In this document: in pieces, positions 17,212-25,783 of the stretch
How the letters are laid out: each line of letters opens with the position of its first letter
Numbering within the stretch: the first letter of the stretch is position 1
DNA from: Collinsella aerofaciens
GTDB lineage: Bacteria; Actinomycetota; Coriobacteriia; Coriobacteriales; Coriobacteriaceae
NCBI RefSeq assembly: GCF_028209625.1
Contig: NZ_JAQLDU010000009.1
Location: 45,881 to 109,880 of the forward strand
DNA: 64,000 nucleotides
Reading direction: 5' to 3'
The notes under the pieces: model-generated
What the model was told of the DNA's origin: nothing
Databases searched by the model: none
Seen by the model: the letters and a program-made list of their open reading frames with translations, nothing else
Made by a program: the position numbers and the translations under genes

Positions 17212-18465
17212 ATGGCGCAGGAACACGATCTGTTTGATGACATTATCGAAATCAGCAAGGGTTTCGACTTTCTTAAAAACCCGCTTGGCGGTGTGACCGA
17301 CGCACTCGATCCGTCGGCGCCGCAGTGGAATCCTGCCGACTACAAGGAGCGTCCGCGCGGCAACACCATTCCGTGCCTGACCTGCAAAAACGAAAAGAGC
17401 GGCTGCACCGCGTGCATGGATGTGTGCCCGGTCAACGCTATCGAGGTCGAGGAAGACGCCATCGAGATCCTCGACTCCTGTCGCAAGTGCGGCCTGTGCG
17501 CCGCTGCCTGTCCGACCGAGGCGATCATCTCGCCGCGCCTGGCGCCCAAAAACCTTTACGACGACATTGTCTCTGCAGCTACGAGCCACGAGACCGCCTA
17601 CGTCACTTGCACGCGCGCCCTCAAGCGCATGCCGCGCGAAAACGAGGTCGTCGTCGCCTGCGTGGGCGATATTACGGCCGAGACCTGGTTCTCGGTGCTG
17701 GCCGACTATCCCAACGTGAGCGTGTACCTGCCGTTGGGCGTGTGCGATAAGTGCCGCAACACCGGTGGCGAGGATATTCTGGGCGAGGCCATCGCCACCG
17801 CCGAGGAGTGGGCCGGTACGGGCATGGGCCTGGAGGTCGACCCCAAGAGCCTCAAATGTCATAAGCGCCGCGAGTACGAGCGCAAGGAGTACATGGATAA
17901 GATTGCCCGCACCACGGGCCTGACGGTGACCAAGCTCAATCCGGCAACGGCGGCGCTGGCCTCGGTGACGCAGAAGTTGAAGGCCCACCGTCACCAGATC
18001 ACGCAGCTTGAGCGTACGCTCAACACCATGTGCGGTACCACGTCGGCCAAGCGTCGCCGTTTGCTCACGCACGGGCGCCAACTGGTGCTCTCGACGTTGC
18101 AAAACCACCCCGAGCTTGCCCAGAACATGCAGGTGAGCACGCCGGAATGCGATTTTGACAAGTGCACGTCGTGCGGCGAGTGCGTCAACGTGTGCCCCAC
18201 GTTTGCCTGTGACCTGGTGGGAAGCGGCCGCTTTGCACTGGAGTCCACGTATTGCCTAGGCTGCGGAGCCTGCGTCAAGGTGTGCCCCGAGCATGCGCTT
18301 AAGTTGGTTGAACATGATGCATCCAACCTGGTCGTCGTCGATCCCGAGGCCGAGGAAAAGGCCGCCCAGAAGGCTAAGGCCCACGAAGAAGCCCAGAAGG
18401 TCAAGGCTGAGGCGAAGGCCAAGCTCGACAAGATGCTCGATCAGGTGGAGAAACTCGCGGACTAG
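17212..18465 (+). CDS. Polyferredoxin with two pairs of 4Fe-4S motifs
   Basis: 417-residue cytoplasmic electron-transfer protein. The N-terminal part has CTACMDVCPVNA and CRKCGLCAAACPTEA; the C-terminal part has CTSCGECVNVCPTFACD and CLGCGACVKVCPEHA, each pair typical of 2[4Fe-4S] ferredoxins. The middle (about 110-300) has further cysteines (VCDKCRN, SLKCHKRR) and a basic helical stretch. The tail is a charged Ala/Lys/Glu coiled coil (residues 375-415). Start 17212 (MAQEHDLFDD) follows AGGGAGGGG. The redox partner is not shown by the context. Confidence 0.85.
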   Translation: MAQEHDLFDDIIEISKGFDFLKNPLGGVTDALDPSAPQWNPADYKERPRGNTIPCLTCKNEKSGCTACMDVCPVNAIEVEEDAIEILDSCRKCGLCAAACPTEAIISPRLAPKNLYDDIVSAATSHETAYVTCTRALKRMPRENEVVVACVGDITAETWFSVLADYPNVSVYLPLGVCDKCRNTGGEDILGEAIATAEEWAGTGMGLEVDPKSLKCHKRREYERKEYMDKIARTTGLTVTKLNPATAALASVTQKLKAHRHQITQLERTLNTMCGTTSAKRRRLLTHGRQLVLSTLQNHPELAQNMQVSTPECDFDKCTSCGECVNVCPTFACDLVGSGRFALESTYCLGCGACVKVCPEHALKLVEHDASNLVVVDPEAEEKAAQKAKAHEEAQKVKAEAKAKLDKMLDQVEKLAD

Positions 18466-18579
18466 TCAGCGACCCCTATCTCTGCTTCATTCGTGCCGCC
18501 GTGGCGTCCGGGTTAGCCCAGATGCTGCGGCGGCGCTATACTTATGCAGTTTGAAGTACCTGTACCAAAAGGAGCTGTC

Positions 18580-19656
<1,077 letters not shown>

Positions 19657-19667
19657 GGATGACGCGC

Positions 19668-20051
19668 ATGTTTAAATATGGTAAAAAAGCCGGCTACATG
19701 GGTATTGCACTGCTCGTACTTGCGGTGATTCCGCTGGTGGTCGCAGCGTGTGTTATCCCCAACATTGGTCCCGAGTTGGCAACAAAGTTTAATGCCGCCG
19801 GCGAGGTGACGCGCTGGGGCAAGAGTTACGAGTTGCTGGCACTGCCGGTGCTCAACCTGCTGCTGAGCGTGGCGACGTACTTTACGGCAGGACGCCAGGC
19901 TAAAAACAATGATGACTCCGCCGCCATGGCGCGCATCGTGTGTGAGCGCTACCTGCGTAACGGTTGCATCACAGGTGTGTTCCTCAACGTGGTCAACGTT
20001 TACTTTATGTACTCGGCGATTACCGGAACGGGCTTTGGCTTTGGTTTCTAG
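19668..20051 (+). CDS. DUF1648-type membrane protein
   Basis: 127 residues with three probable membrane segments (about 8-30, 55-75, 100-120). The run PNIGPELATKFNAAGEVTRWGKSYELLALPVLNLLLS matches the DUF1648 pattern seen in SdpI-like proteins (extracytoplasmic loop then a second helix). SdpI-type family members can act in immunity or signalling, but this short one has only the core. Start ATG 19668 fits the GTAAGGA site; ATG 19659 is an alternative adding three residues. It follows ychF by 11 bp and is probably cotranscribed. Confidence 0.75.
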   Translation: MFKYGKKAGYMGIALLVLAVIPLVVAACVIPNIGPELATKFNAAGEVTRWGKSYELLALPVLNLLLSVATYFTAGRQAKNNDDSAAMARIVCERYLRNGCITGVFLNVVNVYFMYSAITGTGFGFGF

Positions 20052-20060
20052 CCTGTCCTT

Positions 20061-20450
20061 TTAGGCAACGAGCCTGCACGCATATTCAAGGGCTGCTGCG
20101 AGGCCGCCGCTCGATCGTGGTTTAAAGACCATGTCGGCGGCGGCCTCGTTTTCGTATCCGGCGCCGCGAAGGGCGAGTGCGATACCGGCTTCCAGGAGAA
20201 GGGGCAGACCACGTTGGCTGGTTGCGATTACGGCAGCCTGATTGAGCGAGCAGCTGTGCGCTTGGCATTGGATGGCAAGTTCACCTTGCGCCGGGCAAGG
20301 GACCAGAACGGCGGCGACGCGACTTGATAGCAATGCAAATGCTGTGCGCTCATCGGGCGAAAGGCATTCGGCTTCAACGACGACGAGCTTGGGCGGTGCG
20401 CTGTTTGTGCGAAGCATGGCTCGGTACATGCGGACCGAAGAACCCGACAT
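20061..20450 (-). CDS. Small protein of unknown function divergent from an XRE regulator
   Basis: 129 residues, MSGSSVRMYRAMLRTNSAPP. An alpha/beta pattern is likely (KLVVVEAECLSPDERTAFALLSSRVAAVLVP; QAAVIATSQRGLPLLLEAGIALALRGAGYENEAAA), resembling a small nucleotide- or ligand-binding fold, but I cannot assign it. It is divergent from the XRE gene at 20527, and a perfect 24-bp palindrome lies 23 bp upstream of this start. The pair therefore looks like a regulator with its target. Confidence 0.6.
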   Translation of the reverse strand: MSGSSVRMYRAMLRTNSAPPKLVVVEAECLSPDERTAFALLSSRVAAVLVPCPAQGELAIQCQAHSCSLNQAAVIATSQRGLPLLLEAGIALALRGAGYENEAAADMVFKPRSSGGLAAALEYACRLVA

Positions 20451-20473
20451 AGAAAACTCCTGTGTATTCGTTT

Positions 20474-20497
20474 AAACGTAAACTATAGTTTACGTTT
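20474..20497. promoter_or_regulatory. Perfect 24-bp palindromic operator
   Basis: AAACGTAAACTA (20474-20485) is followed directly by its exact reverse complement TAGTTTACGTTT (20486-20497). It lies between the divergent 129-residue gene and the XRE regulator, where it would overlap one or both promoters. A dimeric HTH protein, presumably the adjacent XRE protein, is the likely ligand. Confidence 0.7.
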
Positions 20498-20526
20498 TTG
20501 TTCAGCTCCATTTCAAACTCGGCTGC

Positions 20527-20745
20527 ATGGACGAACGTGCGAAACAGATTCTTGGCAAGCGAGTCGAGCAGACGCGCAGGGACCTTGGTATCTCCAAGGT
20601 CGATTTTTGTGTGGCGACAGGAATCAGCCGACCCTACCTCGACCGAATCGAAGATGGGACGGCAAATTTCACGCTCAAGGTTCTATTTAAGATCGCGCCC
20701 GCACTCGGCATGACGGTGTCAGAGCTTCTCGAGGGGATCGAATAG
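20527..20745 (+). CDS. XRE-family HTH regulator (stand-alone domain)
   Basis: 72 residues made up almost wholly of a Cro/CI-type helix-turn-helix: GKRVEQTRRDLGISKVDFCVATGISRPYLDRIEDGTANFTLKVLFKIAPALGMTVSELL. There is no effector domain, so it would sense only through partner binding or autoregulate. No clear ribosome-binding site precedes ATG 20527; the promoter-proximal palindrome ends 29 bp upstream, so the transcript leader would be very short. Confidence 0.85.
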   Translation: MDERAKQILGKRVEQTRRDLGISKVDFCVATGISRPYLDRIEDGTANFTLKVLFKIAPALGMTVSELLEGIE

Positions 20746-20780
20746 GGCGTTCCCCCGCTGTATTTGACGCTCTTTGGGCG

Positions 20781-21024
20781 GGTCCCCCTGGTTGCGATGT
20801 GCAAAATCGCGAGTATTCAGCACCAGTTCGGCCGTAGATGGTAGCTCGAGCGGCTGGCTTTGCCTTTTTGACAGTAGATAATCCACACTCTAAATAAAAA
20901 TGAGGAATAAATATTTACTAGACGGACCCTTCGTCCTAAAAGTTCGTCTAATAATCGGCCGATTCTATGCCTCCGGAGGAGAAATTGCAGAATACTCCGA
21001 TTTTTGCACGGCCCGAGGGGGACC
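20781..21024. mobile_element. Second MITE-like element with about 40-bp terminal inverted repeats
   Basis: The left end 20781-20822 (GGTCCCCCT..., GTGCAAAATCG, GAGTATTC) is matched by the reverse complement of the right end 20985-21024 (GGTCCCCCT..., GTGCAAAAATCG, GAGTATTC). The first nine outer bases are identical. The interior (about 160 bp) is AT-rich, non-coding, and has its own inverted repeat TAGACGGAC/GTTCGTCTA near 20919-20949. Size and arm wording (GTGnGCAAAA...GAGTAnT) resemble the element at 8085-8319. It fills the gap between the XRE gene and asparaginase. Confidence 0.55.
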
Positions 21025-21066
21025 ACCTGTCGTTTAAGGCTGCGATAAGTGGAGCTGCCTTAGGGA

Positions 21067-22080
21067 TTACGCCATCGGGATGCGGTCGTGGTTGACTTGG
21101 CTGTAGAACAGGCGCTGGATCTCGGCGGCATCGCGTGACTGGCCGAGCGCCCACATGGTCTTGGCCACGAGCGTCTCGGTGGTCATGTCGTCGCCGCGCA
21201 AAATGCCCGGATGATCGGCGTAGGCACGGCCGACCTCATAAACACCCAGGTCAAGGCCCTCTTCGGGGACCTGCGTGGTCATAACGACGGTGCGGCCCGA
21301 ATCGACCCAGCGGAAAATCGCCTCTTGGAACGACTCGCCCGACTCGCCAAACTCGGGGATACCGCCAATGCCAAAGGTCTCCAGGATTACAGCATCGTAG
21401 CTGTCGGCAAGGGCGTCCAGGATACCCGGGTTCACGCCAGGCGTTAGCTTAAGGACAAATACGCGCGGGTCGATGCTGTCGTAGAAACGCACCGGGTTTT
21501 CGCCCTGATGCGTGCCGTGAAGCCCGTTGCGCACGATGCGGTCGTTGCGGATATAGGCGATAGGCGGATAGTTGACGCTAATGAACGCGTTAAAGCTCAT
21601 GGTGCGCTGTTTGCGGGCGCGCGTGCCGGCAATGGCTACGCCGCCAAACACGATCGAGACGTCGTGCGAGTGCTCGTCGAGCGCATAAAGCAGGCTCTGG
21701 TACAGGTTGAGCTTGGCGTCGGTAAAGGGATTGCCCATGGGCTTTTGCGAGCCGGTGAGTACGATGGGCTTGGGGCTGTCCTGAATCAGATAGGAAAGCG
21801 CCGCCGCGGTGTAGCTCATGGTGTCGGTGCCGTGCAGAATCACGAAGCCGTCGTGGTCGGCATAACCCTCGACGATGACGTCGCGGATACGCATCCAGTC
21901 GCTCGGACGCATATTGGTGCTGTCGATGTTCATGGGCTGCACGACGTCGAGCTCGCAGAGGCCCGAGATCTCGGGGACGCTCTGGGCGAGCTCCTCACCG
22001 GTCAGGGCGGGGGAGAGGCCGTTGCCGTCCTCGGTCGATGCGATGGTGCCGCCCGTGGCGATGAGAAGGATGCGCTTCAT
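21067..22080 (-). CDS. L-asparaginase
   Basis: Hydrolyses asparagine to aspartate and ammonia. 337 residues, bacterial asparaginase family: first catalytic threonine in LLIATGGTIASTEDG, second in VILHGTDTMSYTAAALS, and SQKPMGNPFTDAKLN. No signal peptide is present, so it is the cytoplasmic type I-like form. Start 22080 (MKRILLIATGG) follows TAGGAA; the longer frame to 22152 lacks a site and would shift the family start. Monocistronic, divergent from guaA. Confidence 0.93.
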   Translation of the reverse strand: MKRILLIATGGTIASTEDGNGLSPALTGEELAQSVPEISGLCELDVVQPMNIDSTNMRPSDWMRIRDVIVEGYADHDGFVILHGTDTMSYTAAALSYLIQDSPKPIVLTGSQKPMGNPFTDAKLNLYQSLLYALDEHSHDVSIVFGGVAIAGTRARKQRTMSFNAFISVNYPPIAYIRNDRIVRNGLHGTHQGENPVRFYDSIDPRVFVLKLTPGVNPGILDALADSYDAVILETFGIGGIPEFGESGESFQEAIFRWVDSGRTVVMTTQVPEEGLDLGVYEVGRAYADHPGILRGDDMTTETLVAKTMWALGQSRDAAEIQRLFYSQVNHDRIPMA

Positions 22081-22347
22081 GCTGGTATTCCTATCGTATT
22101 TGCCGCCGCAGAGGCGGAGTCGTTCGGCAGTATTGTGGCACAGGGCGTCCAATGTTCAAACGTAATACATCATCTGTAACGTTTAGTAACACTTCAATTG
22201 CCGTCAAATAAGGGCCCAGGTCGTGCGTTTGCCGTGCGCTGATGGCTGCGAGGGACGAGAAACCCCATATAACGTGTACACTATGAAAGTTATTTTCGTT
22301 CATTCACGCGGGTGGGCACCGGCTCCCCGCCAACAGGAGGGGAAACC

Positions 22348-23946
22348 ATGGATCAAAAGGCTTCCGCAAAGGTCCTCGTACTCGACTTTGGTGCGCAGTA
22401 CGGTCAGCTCATTGCCCGTCGCGTCCGCGACCTCAACGTGTATTCCGAGATTGTCCCCTGCGACATCTCGGCCGACGAGATTCGCGAGATGAACGCCTCT
22501 GCGCTCATCCTTTCCGGCGGCCCGGCTTCTGTGTATGCCGAGGACGCTCCGTCCATCGACCCCGCCATCTTTGACCTGGGCCTTCCCGTCCTGGGCTTTT
22601 GCTACGGCCATCAGATCACGGCCGTGACGCTCGGCGGCAAGGTCGGTCACTCCGAGGTGGGCGAGTACGGCCGCGCCACTATTACGCGCACTGCCGGCGC
22701 CAAGCTCTTTAACTCCACGCCCATGGAGCAGACCGTGTGGATGAGCCACCGCGACGCCGTGTCCGAGGTGCCCGAGGGCTTTACCGTTACCGCCAGCACC
22801 GACGTGTGCCCGGTTGCCGCCATGGAGTGCGTCGAGCGCAAAATCTTCACCACGCAGTTCCACCCCGAGGTCAAGCATTCCGAGTACGGTCAGCAGCTGC
22901 TGAGCAACTTCCTGTTTGAGATCTGCGGCCTGGAGCCCAACTGGAGCATGGACAACCTGGTCGAGACCATGACGGCCGAGTTTCGCGAGAAGGTCGGCGA
23001 CGACCGCGTGATTCTGGCCCTGTCCGGCGGCGTCGACTCCTCCGTCGTGGCTGCGCTGGGCGCCCGCGCCGTGGGCAAGCAGATGACCTGCGTGTTCATC
23101 AACCACGGCCTGCTGCGCAAGGGCGAGCCCGAGCAGGTGGAGGAGGTCTTCACCAAGCAGTTTGACGTCGACTTTATCCACGTCCACGCCGAGGACCGTT
23201 ATGCCGAGCTTCTGGCCGGCGTGACCGAACCCGAGGAGAAGCGCCGCATCATCGGTACGCAGTTCTGGAAAGAGTTCTTCGCCGTGGCGCAGCAGCTCGA
23301 GACCGATGGCAAGCCGGTCAAGTACCTGGCTCAGGGCACCATCTACCCCGACATCATCGAGTCCGGCGCTCGCAAGACGGGCGGCAAGACGGCCACCATC
23401 AAGAGCCACCACAACCTGATCCCGTTCCCCGAGGGCGTGCACTTCGACCTCATTGAGCCGCTCGACCACTTCTTTAAGGACGAGGTCCGCGCGCTTGGTC
23501 TGGCGCTGGGCCTGCCGGGTCACATCGTGTTCCGCCAGCCCTTCCCGGGCCCGGGTTTGGCCATCCGCATCATCGGTGCGGTCGACAAGGAGAAGCTCGA
23601 GATTCTCAAGAATGCCGACGCTATCGTGCGCGAGGAGCTCGACGCCTACAACCAGCGCCTGTTTGAGCAGACCGGCGAGCGCAACTCCGAGCACAGCTGC
23701 TGGCAGTACTTTGCGGTCCTGCCCGACATCAAGTCCGTCGGCGTTATGGGCGACGAGCGCACCTATCAGCGCCCGATCATCCTGCGCGCCGTCGAGTCCA
23801 GTGACGCCATGACCGCCGATTGGGCCAAGCTGCCCTACGACGTGCTGGCCCGCATTTCCGGCCGCATCGTGGCCGAGGTTCCCGGCGCCAACCGCGTGTG
23901 TTATGACATTACGTCCAAGCCGCCCGCGACGATCGAGTGGGAATAG
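22348..23946 (+). CDS. guaA: GMP synthase (glutamine-hydrolysing)
   Basis: Converts XMP to GMP. 532 residues: class I glutaminase (about 1-200; nucleophile in VLGFCYGHQ, FHPEV histidine), ATP-pyrophosphatase ([15 protein letters not shown]) and C-terminal dimerisation domain ending VCYDITSKPPATIEWE. Start 22348 has CAGGAGGGG 6 bp upstream; the frame from 22312 has none. Its last 12 bases, GAGTGGGAATAG, recur four more times downstream in intact or altered form, and the last 16 codons are duplicated at 31668. The 3' end is therefore an integration site used several times. Confidence 0.97.
   Translation: MDQKASAKVLVLDFGAQYGQLIARRVRDLNVYSEIVPCDISADEIREMNASALILSGGPASVYAEDAPSIDPAIFDLGLPVLGFCYGHQITAVTLGGKVGHSEVGEYGRATITRTAGAKLFNSTPMEQTVWMSHRDAVSEVPEGFTVTASTDVCPVAAMECVERKIFTTQFHPEVKHSEYGQQLLSNFLFEICGLEPNWSMDNLVETMTAEFREKVGDDRVILALSGGVDSSVVAALGARAVGKQMTCVFINHGLLRKGEPEQVEEVFTKQFDVDFIHVHAEDRYAELLAGVTEPEEKRRIIGTQFWKEFFAVAQQLETDGKPVKYLAQGTIYPDIIESGARKTGGKTATIKSHHNLIPFPEGVHFDLIEPLDHFFKDEVRALGLALGLPGHIVFRQPFPGPGLAIRIIGAVDKEKLEILKNADAIVREELDAYNQRLFEQTGERNSEHSCWQYFAVLPDIKSVGVMGDERTYQRPIILRAVESSDAMTADWAKLPYDVLARISGRIVAEVPGANRVCYDITSKPPATIEWE
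23935..23946 (+). other. guaA attachment-site core (left end of the accreted region)
   Basis: GAGTGGGAATAG, the last three sense codons and stop of guaA. Variant copies occur at 24393-24404 (GAGTGGGATTAG), 28094-28105 (GAGTTGGAATAG), 30740-30751 (identical) and 31709-31718 (ATGGGAATAG). Confidence 0.75.
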
Positions 23947-23980
23947 TTAAAATATGTGCAATATACGTGCACGACAACCT

Positions 23981-24021
23981 AGATAGCACCCATGGCGCGC
24001 TGCATCATGGGTGCTATCTTT
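23981..24021 (+). terminator. Terminator after guaA
   Basis: AGATAGCACCCATG (23981-23994) pairs perfectly with CATGGGTGCTATCT (24006-24019), followed by TTG. It lies inside the first islet, so it replaces the terminator-like hairpin now found at 31752-31785. Confidence 0.85.
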
Positions 24022-24157
24022 GTATATGGGAGCGGATCACGGCATATTCCAGTCGCCACGTGACGGATATCCGTCACACCATGACGGATTCCAGGAACAT
24101 GCCGCCTGCCGCGCGTACAATCGCCGTATTGCGCACACACGAGGCAAGGAGGTCCGC

Positions 24158-24328
24158 ATGGAGACAGTTAACGTCACCGTACGCATGGAGAGGCAGACGA
24201 GGGACGACGCTGCGAAGCTCTTCTCGGAGCTCGGCATCAGCACCACCCAGGCGATCAACATGTTCCTCAAGCAGGCCGTGGGGGAGCAGAGGATACCCTT
24301 CGAGGTCTGGATTCGCGGCAATTATTGA
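24158..24328 (+). CDS. DinJ/RelB-type antitoxin, C-terminally short and without a toxin gene
   Basis: 56 residues: METVNVTVRMERQTRDDAAK, then LFSELGISTTQAINMFLKQAV and RIPFEV, the ribbon-helix-helix DNA-binding half of DinJ antitoxins. Full DinJ proteins are about 85-95 residues; here the toxin-wrapping tail is missing, ending FEVWIRGNY, and the 10-bp-phased repeats of the next islet begin 14 bp after the stop. No YafQ/RelE toxin follows. Start 24158 is fixed by AAGGAGG. It is likely a remnant cut by a later insertion; it could still bind DNA. Confidence 0.75.
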   Translation: METVNVTVRMERQTRDDAAKLFSELGISTTQAINMFLKQAVGEQRIPFEVWIRGNY

Positions 24329-24342
24329 GGCTGGATGCAAGT

Positions 24343-24404
24343 GGGACAAACTGAGGCAAACTGGAACGAACTGGAGATAGTTTCTAACTATTGAGTGGGA
24401 TTAG
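24343..24404 (+). repeat. 10-bp-phased repeats and guaA-type core, site 2
   Basis: ACAAACTG, GCAAACTG and CGAACTG place the (A/G)AACTG word at 24348, 24358 and 24368, exactly 10 bp apart; 25 bp after the last comes the core GAGTGGGATTAG at 24393-24404. The same layout, with an extra copy, is at 28038-28105. Helical phasing beside a recombination core is what integrase or accessory-factor arm sites look like. Confidence 0.6.
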
Positions 24405-24414
24405 GGTAAGTAAC

Positions 24415-25774
24415 ATGCGAAGAATCGATTCAGCACCTACACGCGACACCCTTGTTAAGCTGCTGCACAACGACGCCCTCGGGAGGAATGGGGATCTCGC
24501 CGAGTTTGCCGGGATACTCAAATCCATCGAAGGCGGGTTTTCCCTGTTCGTAGACGCTGATTGGGGAAGCGGGAAGACATTCTTCGTTAGACAGGTGGCC
24601 TGTATCCTTGAAGAGGTTAATCCTTTTCTTGAGTCTCACGGAGACCTCGACGGATTGCTTGGTAACAATTGCGAGCTTGCACCCTATACGGAGCTGAACA
24701 GCTTCTTGCCCGTATACTACAACGCCTGGGAAAATGACCATTGGGATGATCCGCTGCCTTCGATTGCAGCATCTATAGCCCTCCAAGGCGATGCATGCGC
24801 CTCTTTTCGCAGCGACACCGAAGCTGGTGAAAAGATTGCCGGAACACTCGACGCCATATTGGGGGTCTTCGGGCATGGCGGAGCCAGCTCTTTAAGAGAC
24901 GCTTTTTCGGGCAGAGATTTAATCCAGGCTTATCGCGACAGAGAAACGCTAAGGTCCTCTGTTTCAAACCTGGTGGATGTAGCTCTCCCCGAAAAAGCCA
25001 ACACATTGCTTCTCATTGTCGATGAGCTCGACCGTTGCCGTCCTTCTTTTGCAATGAAGGTGCTCGAGCAGTTGAAGAATCTGTTTGCAGATGATCGGGT
25101 AGTCATCGTATATTCGGTCAACGCCAATCAGCTATCACATGTTGTTGAAGGCACGTATGGGCAAGGTTTTGACGGCCGACGTTACTTGTCGCGTTTCTAC
25201 GATCTGACTATCCCCCCTAAGAAAAGTCGATAGCTTTAAGCAGCTAGAAGCGAACGGCTTCATAAAAACCTCCAACCGCTTTGACGTAATTGCGTATGAG
25301 CTTGCAGAAGCATACGGAATGACGATGAGGGACGCCAACAGGTATCTGACTGAGCTTTTCAGAGTTCGCCCTTTAGTATTGGAAAACCGCGATGGATTTG
25401 AAGGCGACTGGGTTCGAGCGTTTGCCGATGCCGGTCTGGTCCCGATTATGCTCGCCTTGAAATTATTTGACGCCGACGCGTTTGCCTCCGTGGTTCAGAA
25501 ATTTGAAATAGAGCCTCTTTACCATGCGTTCTCTAAGAGCGAAGCGGCGATGGAGTTCATGGATGCAACATGGGGGTCGTATATAAAGTTCGAGGAGGGA
25601 AAGATCCCTTCCGACGAAGACAGGGTGAGTGCAAGGCACGAGCTCCTCGAGGCCTTGGTCTACATGATTTGGTGCAAAGACAGAAACAATTCTAAATACC
25701 AGCATTCCTATCAAGTTCTCATTAGAAGAAGCTGGGGATTTAACTCGCTCCCGCGTTTAGCAAAGATTATCTAG
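24415..25774 (+). pseudogene. KAP-family P-loop NTPase, split by a one-base frameshift
   Basis: The first part (24415-25233) starts MRRIDSAPTRDTLVKLL and has Walker A DADWGSGKTFFVRQ, YYNAWENDHWDDP and Walker B LLIVDELDRCRPSFAMKVLEQL, the KAP hallmark. It runs into a stop at 25231 just after RFYDLTIPPKKSR. Dropping one A from AAAA at 25222-25225 gives PPKKVDSFKQLEANGF and continues in frame to 25774, making about 453 residues in all. KAP NTPases are STAND-like ATPases, membrane-linked in some cases, found in several anti-phage loci. ATG 24415 is preferred; the TTG at 24391 lies in the att core. It ends 9 bp before the DUF262 nuclease, so the two form a unit. Confidence 0.75.
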
Positions 25775-25783
25775 GAGTAACAG

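Noticed and set aside
20817..21026. 69-codon minus-strand frame inside the second MITE-like element
   Set aside because: It follows the inverted repeats rather than any protein pattern and has no ribosome-binding site.
22300..23694. 464-codon minus-strand frame opposite guaA
   Set aside because: Shadow of guaA; no motif and it crosses the guaA start region.
24391..24414. TTG at 24391 as start of the KAP ATPase
   Set aside because: It lies within the attachment core (ttGAGTGGGATTAG); ATG 24415 has an AGGGTAAG site and begins the domain.
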